A stretch of DNA of 56,646 nt from an uncultured Verrucomicrobiota bacterium (GTDB lineage Bacteria; Verrucomicrobiota; Kiritimatiellia; RFP12; UBA3636), in contig CASEAR010000110.1 of assembly GCA_949285835.1 (NCBI GenBank), positions 1 to 56,646 on the forward strand. The letters are read 5' to 3'. A model generated the notes under the pieces. The model saw only the letters and a program-made list of their open reading frames with translations. It had not been told where the DNA came from and ran no database searches. Both the position numbers and the translations under genes were made by a program. Positions within the stretch are counted from its first letter, which is position 1; each line of letters begins with the position of its first letter. This document shows positions 1-8,041 of this stretch, piece by piece.

Positions 1-892
1 GCTCAGAGGCGAGCGCATAGGCGTCATCGGACCGAACGGCTCCGGCAAAACGACTCTGCTCCGGCTTATGTCCGGGCAGCTTGAGCCGGAGTCGGGATCC
101 GTAACTCTCGGAAGCGGCGTCCGTATCGCGTACTTCGACCAACTCCACAGCTCGCTGAAACCGGAACTCTCCGTACGGAGGAATCTGGCCGATGACAGAG
201 ACGAGATCACGGTAAACGGCGTCTCTCGTCATATTTTCGGGTACCTGAGGGATTTCCTTTTCACTCCGGACAGAGCAGAAACCCCAGTTTCCGCATTGTC
301 CGGCGGAGAACGCGCCCGCCTGATCCTCGCCAAACTTTTCACAGATCCCGGCAACCTCCTCATCATGGACGAACCCACAAACGACCTCGACGTGGAGACT
401 CTGGAACTTCTCGAGGAGCAGCTGTCGTCGTACGACGGTACGGTTATCCTCGTGAGCCACGACCGCGCCTTCCTTGACAACGTCGCAACCTCGTCGTTTG
501 TGCTGGACGGACACGGCGGCGTGTCAGTTTTTCCCGGAGGTTATTCGGACTGGATTCAGCAGACCAGCCGGAATAAGCCGGACACTCAGAAAAACGGCGT
601 CTCCGGCGCGTCGCGTGCCGAATCCACGTCTAATCAAGCGAGTCGGCAGAACAGGAAGGACCGCCTCGGCTACATGGAACAACGCGAGCTCTCCGCCCTG
701 CCCGGCAAAATTGCGGAGATGGAAAACGAAATTGCGGAACTTAAAAAGAAACTGGAGGACGGCTCTTTCTTCGTGCGGTCGCCCAAGGAGGCCGCCGCCG
801 AAGCCGCACGCCTGATTTTGCAGGAAGAGGAGCTGGAACGGCTCATAGACAGGTGGGCCAATCTCGAAAGCCGGGCCTCGGCTTCCGGCTGA
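1..892 (+). CDS. uup: ABC-F family ATPase, C-terminal half (Uup-like), truncated by window start
   Basis: The reading frame is open from base 2, so the gene begins before the window; a start at 68 would cut off the Walker A motif. Visible in order are Walker A (GPNGSGKTTLL), the ABC signature (LSGGERARLILAKLF), Walker B (LLIMDEPTNDLD), the H-loop (VILVSHDRAF) and a charged C-terminal coiled coil (AEMENEIAELKKKLED region) as in the Uup DNA- or ribosome-binding tail. There are no membrane segments. ABC-F proteins are soluble twin-ATPase factors acting on ribosomes; Uup is also linked to precise excision of transposons. This is the second ATPase domain. The Uup assignment rests on the DLDVETLELLEEQL Walker B context and the tail; another ABC-F subfamily is possible. 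Confidence 0.88.
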   Translation, partial: LRGERIGVIGPNGSGKTTLLRLMSGQLEPESGSVTLGSGVRIAYFDQLHSSLKPELSVRRNLADDRDEITVNGVSRHIFGYLRDFLFTPDRAETPVSALSGGERARLILAKLFTDPGNLLIMDEPTNDLDVETLELLEEQLSSYDGTVILVSHDRAFLDNVATSSFVLDGHGGVSVFPGGYSDWIQQTSRNKPDTQKNGVSGASRAESTSNQASRQNRKDRLGYMEQRELSALPGKIAEMENEIAELKKKLEDGSFFVRSPKEAAAEAARLILQEEELERLIDRWANLESRASASG

Positions 893-1021
893 ATAACGTT
901 GTTCTCTGCGTTTCTCGCGAACACGTACCGGCCCCGCCGCTGTCAGCGCGATGCGCTTGCGCTGAACGCGTACGGGCGCAGCCGCCGCCGGAGCGATGGC
1001 CCGTCACAGCGCGTGCCGGAT

Positions 1022-1066
1022 TAAACAAAAAGCCCGCCGCATACGGGTGTCTCCGTACCGGCGGGC
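1022..1066 (-). terminator. Rho-independent terminator of the greA-like gene
   Basis: Read on the minus strand, gcccgccg pairs with cggcgggc (arms 1059-1066 and 1032-1039) and is followed at once by cttttttgttt-type T-rich sequence (1022-1031 on the plus strand is ttaaacaaaa). It lies 21 bases past the stop of the minus-strand gene. The remaining gap back to 892 holds a second small inverted repeat (tcagcgc ... gcgctga, about 927-950) without a T-tract. Confidence 0.8.
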
Positions 1067-1086
1067 AACTGATGCAGCTCCATGTT

Positions 1087-3351
1087 TCAGTGTTCAGAAA
1101 CGGATTTCTTTATGTTCTCGGAAAGAGGTTCGACCGACTTGAGCACGACGCTGACCACGGTTCCCGTCTCATCGGAAATATCCACGCTGTCACCGGCGGC
1201 ATGCCCGGACAGCGCCACCGCCAAACGGCTGCGCGACGGGATTATTCCGGAATCCGGATCGGAATCCCATTCACCCAGAATGTGATACCTGTTGACGGCG
1301 CCGCTCGGGTACGCCACCGAAACCGTGGTGCCGATGCCCGCCTTGCCATCAAACACAAAATCGGAGAAGTCCGTCGGCTTCACAGCGTCCAGATCCGCCG
1401 AAAGCTCCGCCTGCCGCTGAAGCAGCACCCTCTGGTGATCCTTGGCGGTCTGATATTCGAAATTCTCGCGCAAATCGCCATATCCGCGGGCGATTTCAAT
1501 GTCGCGGCTGTTCTGCGGGATTTCCACCTCCACGAGAATACGGTATTTCTCCTTGCGCTCGTTGTAGCTTCGCCAGGATGTAACGCGCTGAACATCTGAG
1601 TGTTCGCGGGGCGGCGCCGAAACCGGCTCCTCCGAAAGGAGCCCGGGGTACTTGGCCGCGATCTGCGCAGTTATCCGGCGCTTCGCCTCCGCCGTCCACT
1701 CGCCGTCAACAGACTTAATGCGTTCAAAACAGGAGCCGCGCTCGTAGTCATCCATCCCGGCAAACATGCTGAAAAGCCAGGCCTGATCTGTAAAACACTT
1801 TGCAATCTGATGCTGAAGCCGCAGATTCTCCCCGGAGACCTGCGGCTCAAGGGAGAGCAGAGCCGCAGTCATCACAACGGCCGCGGGCACAAGCTCGCAG
1901 ATTTCCTCCCTGTTCCGGTTCCTGCACACCCAGAAAAGAACCGCATAAGGCGGCTCCGGATCCGCAAACGCCCTCTTTATCGCCGACAGGGCGTCGTCCC
2001 TCGCGCTTCCGCCGAGGATTTTGGGGACAGCGCGCTCCAGAAGCGGATACGGCATCTCTGGGATTTTCTCCGCGAAAACAGAGGCCAGGCCGCCATCCGT
2101 GTCAAGGGGAATTCTGGCGACCATCGCGTCAAGCATCGAAGACGGCAATTTCGCCGCCGCATCCATCACTATGGAAGGGATGCGAAGCGTCTCCGCAAGC
2201 AGCACCTCCGTCTCATCGGACTTAGGCGCATCCGTGCCTTCAGACTCACGGAAGGCGAATTCTTCGTCGTGCCGCTTTCTCAACTTCACCCCCACGCTTT
2301 CGAAACCGAAATCAAGAGCCGCGAGAATGGTGCGCACCTTCTCCTTGTTGTCGTGAGTCGTCGCGCATGCCTTGAGGACGAAACCGATCCTGTCGCGCAG
2401 CACGCTCTTTCCCTCGTCGCTGACGGCTCCGGCCCCCGCAGCCTGCTTGAGTTCCTGCATTCTCGAAAGGAGTTCTTCCACATCGTTGAGAGCAGCCAGA
2501 GAAGAGAACCAGGCGCTGTCTCCGACAGTCCCTATGGACTCAACAAACGTTATCGGATCGTTCTTCCTGGCGACAGGCGGAATCTTTACATCCTTGCGCC
2601 CTTTGAGCTGGGCACGTGCTTTCGACCAGAACGAACGCCAATCGGTTTCCGGCGGAAGAACGCCGCCGGTCATTACGATCTCCAGCCTTGATGCCGACAT
2701 CGAACCAAAACTGGACAGCGTCATCAGCACAACCTTGCCAGGCTCATTTTCGCACATTTCCGCAAACTTCGCAGGATCCGCATGCCGCACGGCAAGCACG
2801 TGATCCGGCGACACGGGACGCAACGCATCCGACGCGTAGGAAAACAACATCGTATGTCCCGGCTTCCTGTCAAAGTCGACTATCACGCGTTTGTAAAAAT
2901 CGTCCACCTTCCTGACGATGCCAAAGCCCCACGTCGCGTCGTAACAACCCGTGCCGGGAACCAGCCCTATGAGATTTTCTATCTTCCTTATGCAGTCGAG
3001 AGGTTTCTGCGTGCCGAAACCGGCACTCTCCACAATCGCCGCCGTCAGCCGGTCCTTCGACCCGGCTACAAGCACATCATGGCACTCCTGCCCGTATGCA
3101 ATACTGTTCCCGAGCCAGCCCGCGCGCATCTTCACGAGACGGAGCAGCGGACCGAAATTCCGGTCCACCTCGAGTTTTTTCTGCAAAATGAGATAGCAAT
3201 CGTCCCTGCGCTGATATTGCGCCCCATTATGAAGGTCCGACAACATCCCGGCAAGCTCGTCAAATCGCATATCCGGCGCGTCAAGCTCTTCAAGGAAACG
3301 TTGCTCAATCTTGAAATCTGCGGACTCCTGCGTGTCTGTTGTATCTGCCAT
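1087..3351 (-). CDS. greA: Giant GreA-type transcription elongation factor
   Basis: A 754-residue protein, several times longer than the usual ~158-residue GreA. The last ~150 residues are a recognisable GreA: the coiled-coil arm (IPQNSRDIEIARGYGDLREN, then EYQTAKDHQRVLLQRQAEL) followed by the FKBP-like C-terminal domain (GTTVSVAYPSG, LGEWDSDPDSGIIPSRSRLA). GreA inserts its arm in the RNA polymerase secondary channel and stimulates cleavage of backtracked RNA. The first ~600 residues, including WGFGIVRKVDDFYKRVIVDF, resemble the long N-terminal extension known from chlamydial GreA; its job is unknown to me. Start: GGGGAAAAGG precedes the ATG closely. Long antisense frames across this gene are composition artefacts. 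Confidence 0.9.
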   Translation of the reverse strand: MADTTDTQESADFKIEQRFLEELDAPDMRFDELAGMLSDLHNGAQYQRRDDCYLILQKKLEVDRNFGPLLRLVKMRAGWLGNSIAYGQECHDVLVAGSKDRLTAAIVESAGFGTQKPLDCIRKIENLIGLVPGTGCYDATWGFGIVRKVDDFYKRVIVDFDRKPGHTMLFSYASDALRPVSPDHVLAVRHADPAKFAEMCENEPGKVVLMTLSSFGSMSASRLEIVMTGGVLPPETDWRSFWSKARAQLKGRKDVKIPPVARKNDPITFVESIGTVGDSAWFSSLAALNDVEELLSRMQELKQAAGAGAVSDEGKSVLRDRIGFVLKACATTHDNKEKVRTILAALDFGFESVGVKLRKRHDEEFAFRESEGTDAPKSDETEVLLAETLRIPSIVMDAAAKLPSSMLDAMVARIPLDTDGGLASVFAEKIPEMPYPLLERAVPKILGGSARDDALSAIKRAFADPEPPYAVLFWVCRNRNREEICELVPAAVVMTAALLSLEPQVSGENLRLQHQIAKCFTDQAWLFSMFAGMDDYERGSCFERIKSVDGEWTAEAKRRITAQIAAKYPGLLSEEPVSAPPREHSDVQRVTSWRSYNERKEKYRILVEVEIPQNSRDIEIARGYGDLRENFEYQTAKDHQRVLLQRQAELSADLDAVKPTDFSDFVFDGKAGIGTTVSVAYPSGAVNRYHILGEWDSDPDSGIIPSRSRLAVALSGHAAGDSVDISDETGTVVSVVLKSVEPLSENIKKSVSEH

Positions 3352-3492
3352 GACCTTTTCCCCTGCTTTATCGCGCCGTGAAACGTCTCCTCCACGCCTT
3401 CAGAAAGAACGACGAAACCGTACATCACCGGTGCGGAAGTGACGACATTACCACAAAGAAGCTCGAAATGGAACAAAAAAACAAAATTATGG

Positions 3493-3522
3493 TTGCAAAC
3501 TGTGTCGTCCGTGTGATAAGAT
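3493..3522 (+). promoter_or_regulatory. Promoter of the tRNA-Glu / tRNA-Leu unit
   Basis: TTGCAA (3493-3498), an 18-base spacer, then TAAGAT (3517-3522) sits 22 bases before tRNA-Glu. The same TTGC-N18 arrangement recurs ahead of tRNA-Gly, rsfS and the heparinase operon in this window. Confidence 0.6.
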
Positions 3523-3543
3523 GCCCGCGTTTTCCGTTTGTAA

Positions 3544-3618
3544 GCGCCTATCGTCTATCGGTTAGGACATGAGGTTTTCATCCTTAAAAGCGGGGTCCGA
3601 CTCCCCGTAGGCGCGCCA
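3544..3618 (+). tRNA. tRNA-Glu (anticodon UUC)
   Basis: The acceptor arms gcgccta (3544-3550) and taggcgc (3608-3614) pair fully, discriminator G, encoded CCA at 3616-3618. The anticodon stem tgagg/cctta encloses loop ttttcat, giving anticodon TTC, which reads GAA/GAG. The T arm is gggg-tccgact-cccc, an unusual but acceptable T loop. 75 bases including CCA. Confidence 0.95.
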
Positions 3619-3693
3619 GACGGAGAGTTGCCGGTTCAGTTTTGTATTGACCCGGCGGCGCGATACGATGTACACTTCGCCGTGTATTGATTC

Positions 3694-3780
3694 GCTCGGG
3701 TGGCGGAATAGGCAGACGCGCCAGCTTGAGGGGCTGGTGGGAGCAATCTTGTGCGGGTTCAAATCCCGCCCCGAGCACCA
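3694..3780 (+). tRNA. tRNA-Leu (anticodon GAG)
   Basis: Acceptor gctcggg (3694-3700) pairs with cccgagc near 3770-3776; CCA is encoded at 3778-3780. Anticodon stem ccagc/gctgg holds loop ttgaggg, giving anticodon GAG (reads CUC/CUU). The long variable arm (gggagcaatcttgtg region) is typical of a class II tRNA-Leu. 87 bases. Likely co-transcribed with tRNA-Glu, 75 bases upstream. Confidence 0.95.
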
Positions 3781-3793
3781 TGTTTGACTTTAT

Positions 3794-3830
3794 GGCGTTC
3801 CGGATTTCTTCCGGACGCCGTTTGTTTTTT
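3794..3830 (+). terminator. Rho-independent terminator of the tRNA-Glu/Leu unit
   Basis: ggcgt-t-ccgg (3794 onward) pairs with ccgg-acgcc (3811-3819) over a short loop, followed by tttgtttttt (3821-3830). It lies 13 bases after the tRNA-Leu CCA. Confidence 0.8.
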
Positions 3831-4419
3831 CAGCCGGTACGGCGTGTCTTTGATATACGCCTCGCCGGATTTCTTTACTGCGCCGCAACCCGTTTTCCCG
3901 TAAATTGCGAACCGGATTCCATGGGTCTCGAACGTGCAGACGCCACGACACCTATAGGCACGGCAAAACACGCTCGCAAAGCATCAGATCTCGACGCGGC
4001 GAATGCGTCCCCCCGCACATAAACGCAGCAAAACACGCGCTGCGGAACACCCTGCAGGTCACGTTGCTAAGTCTGCCGCAGAACTAATCTCGGGAATGAG
4101 GTTCATCCCTGCACGGCTCACGCCGGGCAGAGATACGATTCGGGCGTTTTTTCGGCCTTGCGTCAAAAGCATTCCGCACGCGCCACGGCCATTCCATTCT
4201 CAGGCTGTTCTTACGACTTCCGAATGAAAAAATTTGCGCAGACGTGCGAACGGTGCGACCAGCCGGCATCCCGCACATCCGGCCCGCCCGGAAGCTTACA
4301 AAAAGCCCCGGAACGGTCCTGCACGGGAACCGCATAGCCCTGCACCGGCAACGGAACAGTGCAGCACGGCGGGCAGTGCATTCAGAGCAGTTACACACCG
4401 CGCAGCGCGGGCCGTCAAA
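3831..4419. other. Intergenic stretch with no supported gene
   Basis: Short frames exist on both strands but none has a ribosome binding site, recognisable domain or protein-like composition. No tRNA or clear terminator was seen here. Confidence 0.5.
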
Positions 4420-4448
4420 TTGACACAGGTTTTTCAGTCTGTTATACT
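4420..4448 (+). promoter_or_regulatory. Strong sigma70-type promoter without a downstream gene
   Basis: TTGACA (4420-4425), exactly 17 bases, then TATACT (4443-4448): the best match to the bacterial consensus in the window. No plus-strand coding sequence follows; the next object is the structured RNA candidate ending in a T-tract at 4650. Confidence 0.7.
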
Positions 4449-4454
4449 TGCCGC

Positions 4455-4650
4455 AGTTTTACAACTGAAACGAGTTTCTGCCCCCGCACGCGGACATTCC
4501 TCATTTTTCTAACCTACGAGTATTCCAGGGAGCGAGAAAACGAAGACCGACCACATGCCGTTATCACGGACTTGGAACGTCTCGGATATCGCACCCACCT
4601 CTTAAAAGAGGGTTTGGAAGAATTTGGAAATACGGCGGGGGCGGTTTTTT
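4455..4650 (+). ncRNA. Candidate ~196-nt structured small RNA, long-hairpin (6S-like) architecture
   Basis: Seen: a consensus promoter immediately upstream and a terminal run of six T (4645-4650). Bases 4478-4487 pair with 4635-4644 over ten base pairs (core gcccccgc/gcgggggc), directly before the T-tract. Inside this, further pairs line up in order: 4497-4500 with 4626-4629, 4503-4508 with 4618-4623, 4511-4515 with 4609-4614, 4518-4520 with 4581-4583, 4523-4526 with 4574-4577, and an apical hairpin 4558-4560/4567-4569. A 25-base unpaired stretch (4584-4608) makes a one-sided central bubble. A small 5' hairpin (cagtt/aactg) precedes the stem. Size and shape recall 6S RNA, but I cannot identify its family from sequence alone; a novel regulatory RNA is equally possible. 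Confidence 0.5.
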
Positions 4651-4651
4651 A

Positions 4652-5677
4652 TCAGGAGAAACACTTGCCGTCGGATCCCGGAGCCGCATCCGCGCGGCGC
4701 AGTACATGCAGGACGGCTTCCGGGGGACAATTAAGCCGTACCGGCACGCCGCCGCCGCCAAGCCCTCTGGTAGTCCACCCCTGCGTGCCGCCTTCCCTCC
4801 AGGCGCCAGACCAGAATCTTCTGGGGCTCGAATCATTGCGCACGTGTATCATCCTCCCGCTCGGAAGGCAAATCTGACCTCCATGCAGGTGCCCCGACAT
4901 CACAAAGTCGATTCCTGCGGCAGCAGCCCGTGCGTAAATGCACGGAGAATGCGACAGCAGCAGCCGCACCGCCCCCGGCGGAATGCCTCGGCATGCACCG
5001 TCCAGATCATCCGTCCTGAATTTGTTTGGATCGTCGATACCGACAAAATATATCTTCTCTCCGCCGCGTTCCACGGGCACAGACTCATTAAGCAGCATCG
5101 TAATGCCCAGCGACTCGTAAAAAGGCACATCGTGGAGCGAATCATGATTCCCGAGCACACCGAAAACGGGCCCGTGCAGAGCCCCGGTAATACGCGACAG
5201 CCGCCGCGCGACACTGCCGCGCGGATGTATTGTCATGTTGTTGAAATCGCCCGTTATCGCCACCGCATCGTACTTCAGCCCGGAAACCGTCCCGGCTATC
5301 ACTCCGGCCAGCCGCTCGTCAAGATCCAGATGCATATCGGAAAAGTGAAGCACCGTAAATCCGTCGAACAGGTCTGGCAGGCCGCGGACAAACACCTCGT
5401 TCCGGACGACAACCGGAGACAGGAACTCCCGGTACCCGCGATCCCACAGCCCCGAAACCTTCAGCACCACTCTGAGAATGCGGGAAATAGCCGGGAGGGG
5501 GCACCATCTGACCATCCCGAAGAGAGCATATTCACGGCTCATCTCCATGCGCACGCGCTTGAAATAACGCTCCCTCCCAAAACGATCCGCGACCGCGGCA
5601 TCTTCCGGACTGAAATCGTTCGCATAAGCGCCCGCGGCATGTGCGCCGCGCGTCGCAGCCCCGCGGAACATGCGCAT
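4652..5677 (-). CDS. Calcineurin-like metallophosphoesterase (YaeI/YkuE type)
   Basis: A 341-residue protein with the full two-metal phosphoesterase motif set in order: LHFSDMHLD (D-x-H), AITGDFNN (G-D), VFGVLGNHDSL (GNHD), LLLSHSP (H) and SGHLHGGQI (G-H-x-H). These residues coordinate the dinuclear metal centre. The first ~110 residues contain a basic amphipathic and hydrophobic stretch (LPAISRILRVVLKV) that may associate with the membrane, as in YaeI-type enzymes acting on lipid or nucleotide phosphates; the substrate cannot be read from sequence. GGGGGC precedes the ATG. It follows guaB by 21 bases on the same strand and is probably co-transcribed. Its stop nearly abuts the T-tract of the RNA candidate on the other strand. 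Confidence 0.85.
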   Translation of the reverse strand: MRMFRGAATRGAHAAGAYANDFSPEDAAVADRFGRERYFKRVRMEMSREYALFGMVRWCPLPAISRILRVVLKVSGLWDRGYREFLSPVVVRNEVFVRGLPDLFDGFTVLHFSDMHLDLDERLAGVIAGTVSGLKYDAVAITGDFNNMTIHPRGSVARRLSRITGALHGPVFGVLGNHDSLHDVPFYESLGITMLLNESVPVERGGEKIYFVGIDDPNKFRTDDLDGACRGIPPGAVRLLLSHSPCIYARAAAAGIDFVMSGHLHGGQICLPSGRMIHVRNDSSPRRFWSGAWREGGTQGWTTRGLGGGGVPVRLNCPPEAVLHVLRRADAAPGSDGKCFS

Positions 5678-5698
5678 ATCGTCTCGCCCCCGGCAGGA

Positions 5699-7165
5699 TT
5701 ACGACCTGTAATTCGGAGCCTCACGCATGATCTTGACGTCGTGCGGATGAGCCTCGCGCACGCCAGCGGGCGACACGCGGACAAACTTCGCGGTGCGGCG
5801 CAATTCGTCGATATTGTGTGCGCCGCAGTATCCGAGCGAGGACTGAAGTCCCCCGCAGAACTGCGTCATGACCTTTTTCACCGTACCGGCGTACGGCACG
5901 ATCCCCTCAATGCCCTGCGGCACGAGTTCGTCCGGGTTCGAAGTAGTCTGCGCGTACCTCTCGCGGCTCCCCTTTCCGGCGATCATTGCCGCAAGACTTC
6001 CCATACCGCGGTAGACCACGTAATGCCGGCCTTCGTGTATTATCTTCTCTCCGGGGCTTTCCTCTGTGGCGGCCAATATCGACCCGAGCATGACAGACTC
6101 CGCGCCCGCGGCAAACGCCTTGGGAACATCGCCGGAATGCCTGATTCCGCCGTCCGATATCACCGGGATTGAATCCTCCAGCGCCCGCGACGCCTCGAAA
6201 ACGGCAGTGATCTGCGGCACGCCGACGCCGCAGACAACGCGCGTCGTGCATATGGATCCCGGACCGATTCCCACCTTCACAGCATGCGCGCCCGCCTTGC
6301 GCAGAGCGAGAGCCCCTTCGGCCGTGGCAACATTGCCGCCGATGACGTCTATGTCAGGGAAATGGGAGACAATCCACTCGACCATCTCCAGAATCCCCTT
6401 CGTATGCCCGTGAGCGCTGTCCACGACTATCACGTCCACGCCTTCCTGCGCAAGCATCTCAACCCTTTCATGGTCGCTGCCTCCGCTCACTCCGGCGGCG
6501 ACCCTGAGCCTGTACTGGGAATCACGGTTCGCCATGGGAAGATTGCGCTCCACAAGGTTGCGCACATCGGTGAAGCTGTAAAGGCCGCTGAGCCGACCAG
6601 AATCGTCCACCAGAGGAAGTTTTCCCTTCTTGCGGCTTCGCATAATGCGGTACGCCTCCTCAAGAGAAGTGCCGGAAGGCGCCGTTATAACGTCCTTCGT
6701 CATTACGTCGGAAATCTTAAGCGACGTCTTGTCCGCATATGCCAGATCCTTTCCGGTAAGCACGCCGACCACATGCCCGGAATCGTCAAGAATCGGGAAG
6801 CCGCTGAAGTTGTATTTGCGTTCCTCGCGCTCGGCCATCACCTCAGCCACCGTCTGATTCTCGTTGAATGTGACAGGGTGATGTATCAGCCCGTTGAGAT
6901 GATGCTTCACCATGCTCACCTGATCGGCCTGAGCCTCCGCAGTCATGTTCTTGTGGATGACCCCTATTCCGCCGAGCATCGCCATCGCTATAGCCATGCG
7001 GCTCTCCGTAACGGTGTCCATGGCCGCGCTCACAAACGGCATATTCAAGCTTATGCGCGACGTCAGGCGCGTCTTTATCGACGTGGAATCAGGCAGAAAG
7101 TCGGCATATTGCGTCACAAGCGATATGTCGTCGAATGTCAGCCCCTCGAACCGGAAATGATTCAT
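5699..7165 (-). CDS. guaB: IMP dehydrogenase
   Basis: Catalyses NAD-dependent oxidation of IMP to XMP, the committed step of GMP synthesis. Starting at the ATG at 7165 the protein begins [16 protein letters not shown] and is 488 residues, the standard bacterial length; an in-frame upstream start at 7285 would add a 40-residue tail unlike the family. Two CBS domains follow the first strand block ([39 protein letters not shown]). The catalytic cysteine is in [17 protein letters not shown], and the flap and active-site segments ([31 protein letters not shown]) are present. No truncation is seen. Confidence 0.97.
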   Translation of the reverse strand: MNHFRFEGLTFDDISLVTQYADFLPDSTSIKTRLTSRISLNMPFVSAAMDTVTESRMAIAMAMLGGIGVIHKNMTAEAQADQVSMVKHHLNGLIHHPVTFNENQTVAEVMAEREERKYNFSGFPILDDSGHVVGVLTGKDLAYADKTSLKISDVMTKDVITAPSGTSLEEAYRIMRSRKKGKLPLVDDSGRLSGLYSFTDVRNLVERNLPMANRDSQYRLRVAAGVSGGSDHERVEMLAQEGVDVIVVDSAHGHTKGILEMVEWIVSHFPDIDVIGGNVATAEGALALRKAGAHAVKVGIGPGSICTTRVVCGVGVPQITAVFEASRALEDSIPVISDGGIRHSGDVPKAFAAGAESVMLGSILAATEESPGEKIIHEGRHYVVYRGMGSLAAMIAGKGSRERYAQTTSNPDELVPQGIEGIVPYAGTVKKVMTQFCGGLQSSLGYCGAHNIDELRRTAKFVRVSPAGVREAHPHDVKIMREAPNYRS

Positions 7166-7479
7166 GAACTCTTCAGCGTAAGGATTAATATGCAAACCGA
7201 ACCTCCGATTTTCGCACAGCATAAGACTGCCGTACAGACCATGTAAATGCTTGTTTTGCCAACGCAGTTTATCACGTTGCCCCAAGACATATCAAGACAA
7301 AATTTCTGTCCGGAACATGCAGACACATTGAAGCTTATACTGCACAATAACACATCAACAGCAAACTAAGCTTCTCTTTCGGGAGAAAAAACGCCACCTG
7401 CTCGCAGAATATATATATCAACGGCTCTCAATGGTAGAAAGTCAACCGGTAAAATCGTTAAAAAAATTCAAAACAACAG

Positions 7480-7507
7480 GCCGGCTGATCAATCAAAACC
7501 AGCCGGC
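7480..7507 (-). terminator. Likely terminator of the restriction-modification operon
   Basis: gccggctg and cagccggc arms (7480-7487 and 7500-7507) form a hairpin; on the minus strand it is followed by a T-rich run (ctgttgttttgaattttttt). A second hairpin (gtggga/tcccac, about 7525-7543) lies closer to the vsr end. Both arms of the first hairpin contain GCCGGC, the site expected for the neighbouring enzyme; a third copy is at 7555-7560. The rest of 7166-7605 is AT-rich with no gene seen. Confidence 0.55.
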
Positions 7508-7605
7508 TCCATTTTACAAATGCCGTGGGAAACGCCATTCCCACCGCTGAGGAAGCCGGCCATCGGTCTCAGCACCGACAGACTTTTCCGGGTCTGTGGA
7601 ACCTT

Positions 7606-8041
7606 TTATATCAGTTCCCGATTTAGATTCTGCAGAGTTTTTTCCAAACTAGCCCTAATCTGACACTCCCACATCACAATCACCTTCCATCCAAGCGCTT
7701 CAAGTTTTTGAATATGATCCTGATCTCTTCGCTTTGTTCGTTCCAACTTGGTACCCCAGTATGTTTTGTTTGACTGGCTCGTATGGGCATACCGGCTTAC
7801 GCAATCATGCCCATGCCAGTAGCATCCATGAATAAAAACGGCTATTTTCTTCTTGGTAAAGACAATATCTGGTTTACCTGGTAACGCCTTATAATTGACC
7901 CTGTACCGGAATCCCATCGCAAAGAGGCTGCGGCGTACCATCATCTCAATAGCGGCGTACCATCATCTCAATACTGGTATCCTTACTCTTGATGTGGGAC
8001 ATGATTTTACTTCTCCGGACAGAAGAAATCGTATCAGCCAT
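7606..8041 (-). pseudogene. vsr: Very-short-patch mismatch endonuclease (Vsr), frameshifted by a 22-bp tandem duplication
   Basis: Vsr nicks beside T:G mismatches produced by deamination of 5-methylcytosine. From the ATG at 8041 the protein starts MADTISSVRRSKIMSHIKSK, a normal Vsr N-terminus, runs into MMVRR and then hits TGA. The rest (SLFAMGFRYRVNYKALPGKP, FIHGCYWHGHDC, WECQIR) is in another frame. Deleting one copy of the duplicated 22 bp (7930-7973) joins the frames to an intact 137-residue Vsr, the usual size. The ATG overlaps the TAA of the endonuclease gene as TAATG, supporting this start and operon membership. Restart at the ATGATG four bases past the premature stop could give a 112-residue form lacking the conserved KSKDTSIE segment. 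Probably inactive, possibly reversible by slippage. Confidence 0.9.
7930..7973 (-). repeat. Exact 22-bp tandem duplication inside vsr
   Basis: Copies 7930-7951 and 7952-7973 are identical (gcggcgtaccatc... ending ctcaata on the plus strand). 22 is not a multiple of three, so the second copy shifts the frame. Confidence 0.98.

Noticed and set aside
853..3381. Long plus-strand frames opposite the greA-like gene
   Set aside because: No domains, no ribosome binding sites, arginine/histidine-rich composition typical of antisense frames in GC-rich DNA.
4700..6170. 488-codon plus-strand frame
   Set aside because: It is antisense to the metallophosphoesterase and guaB genes, both with complete catalytic motifs.
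7480..7560. Three GCCGGC sites clustered at the end of the nuclease operon as a regulatory device
   Set aside because: Two are arms of a terminator hairpin and GCCGGC is frequent elsewhere in this GC-rich window (for example near 22265, 22667 and 23526), so clustering is not convincing.
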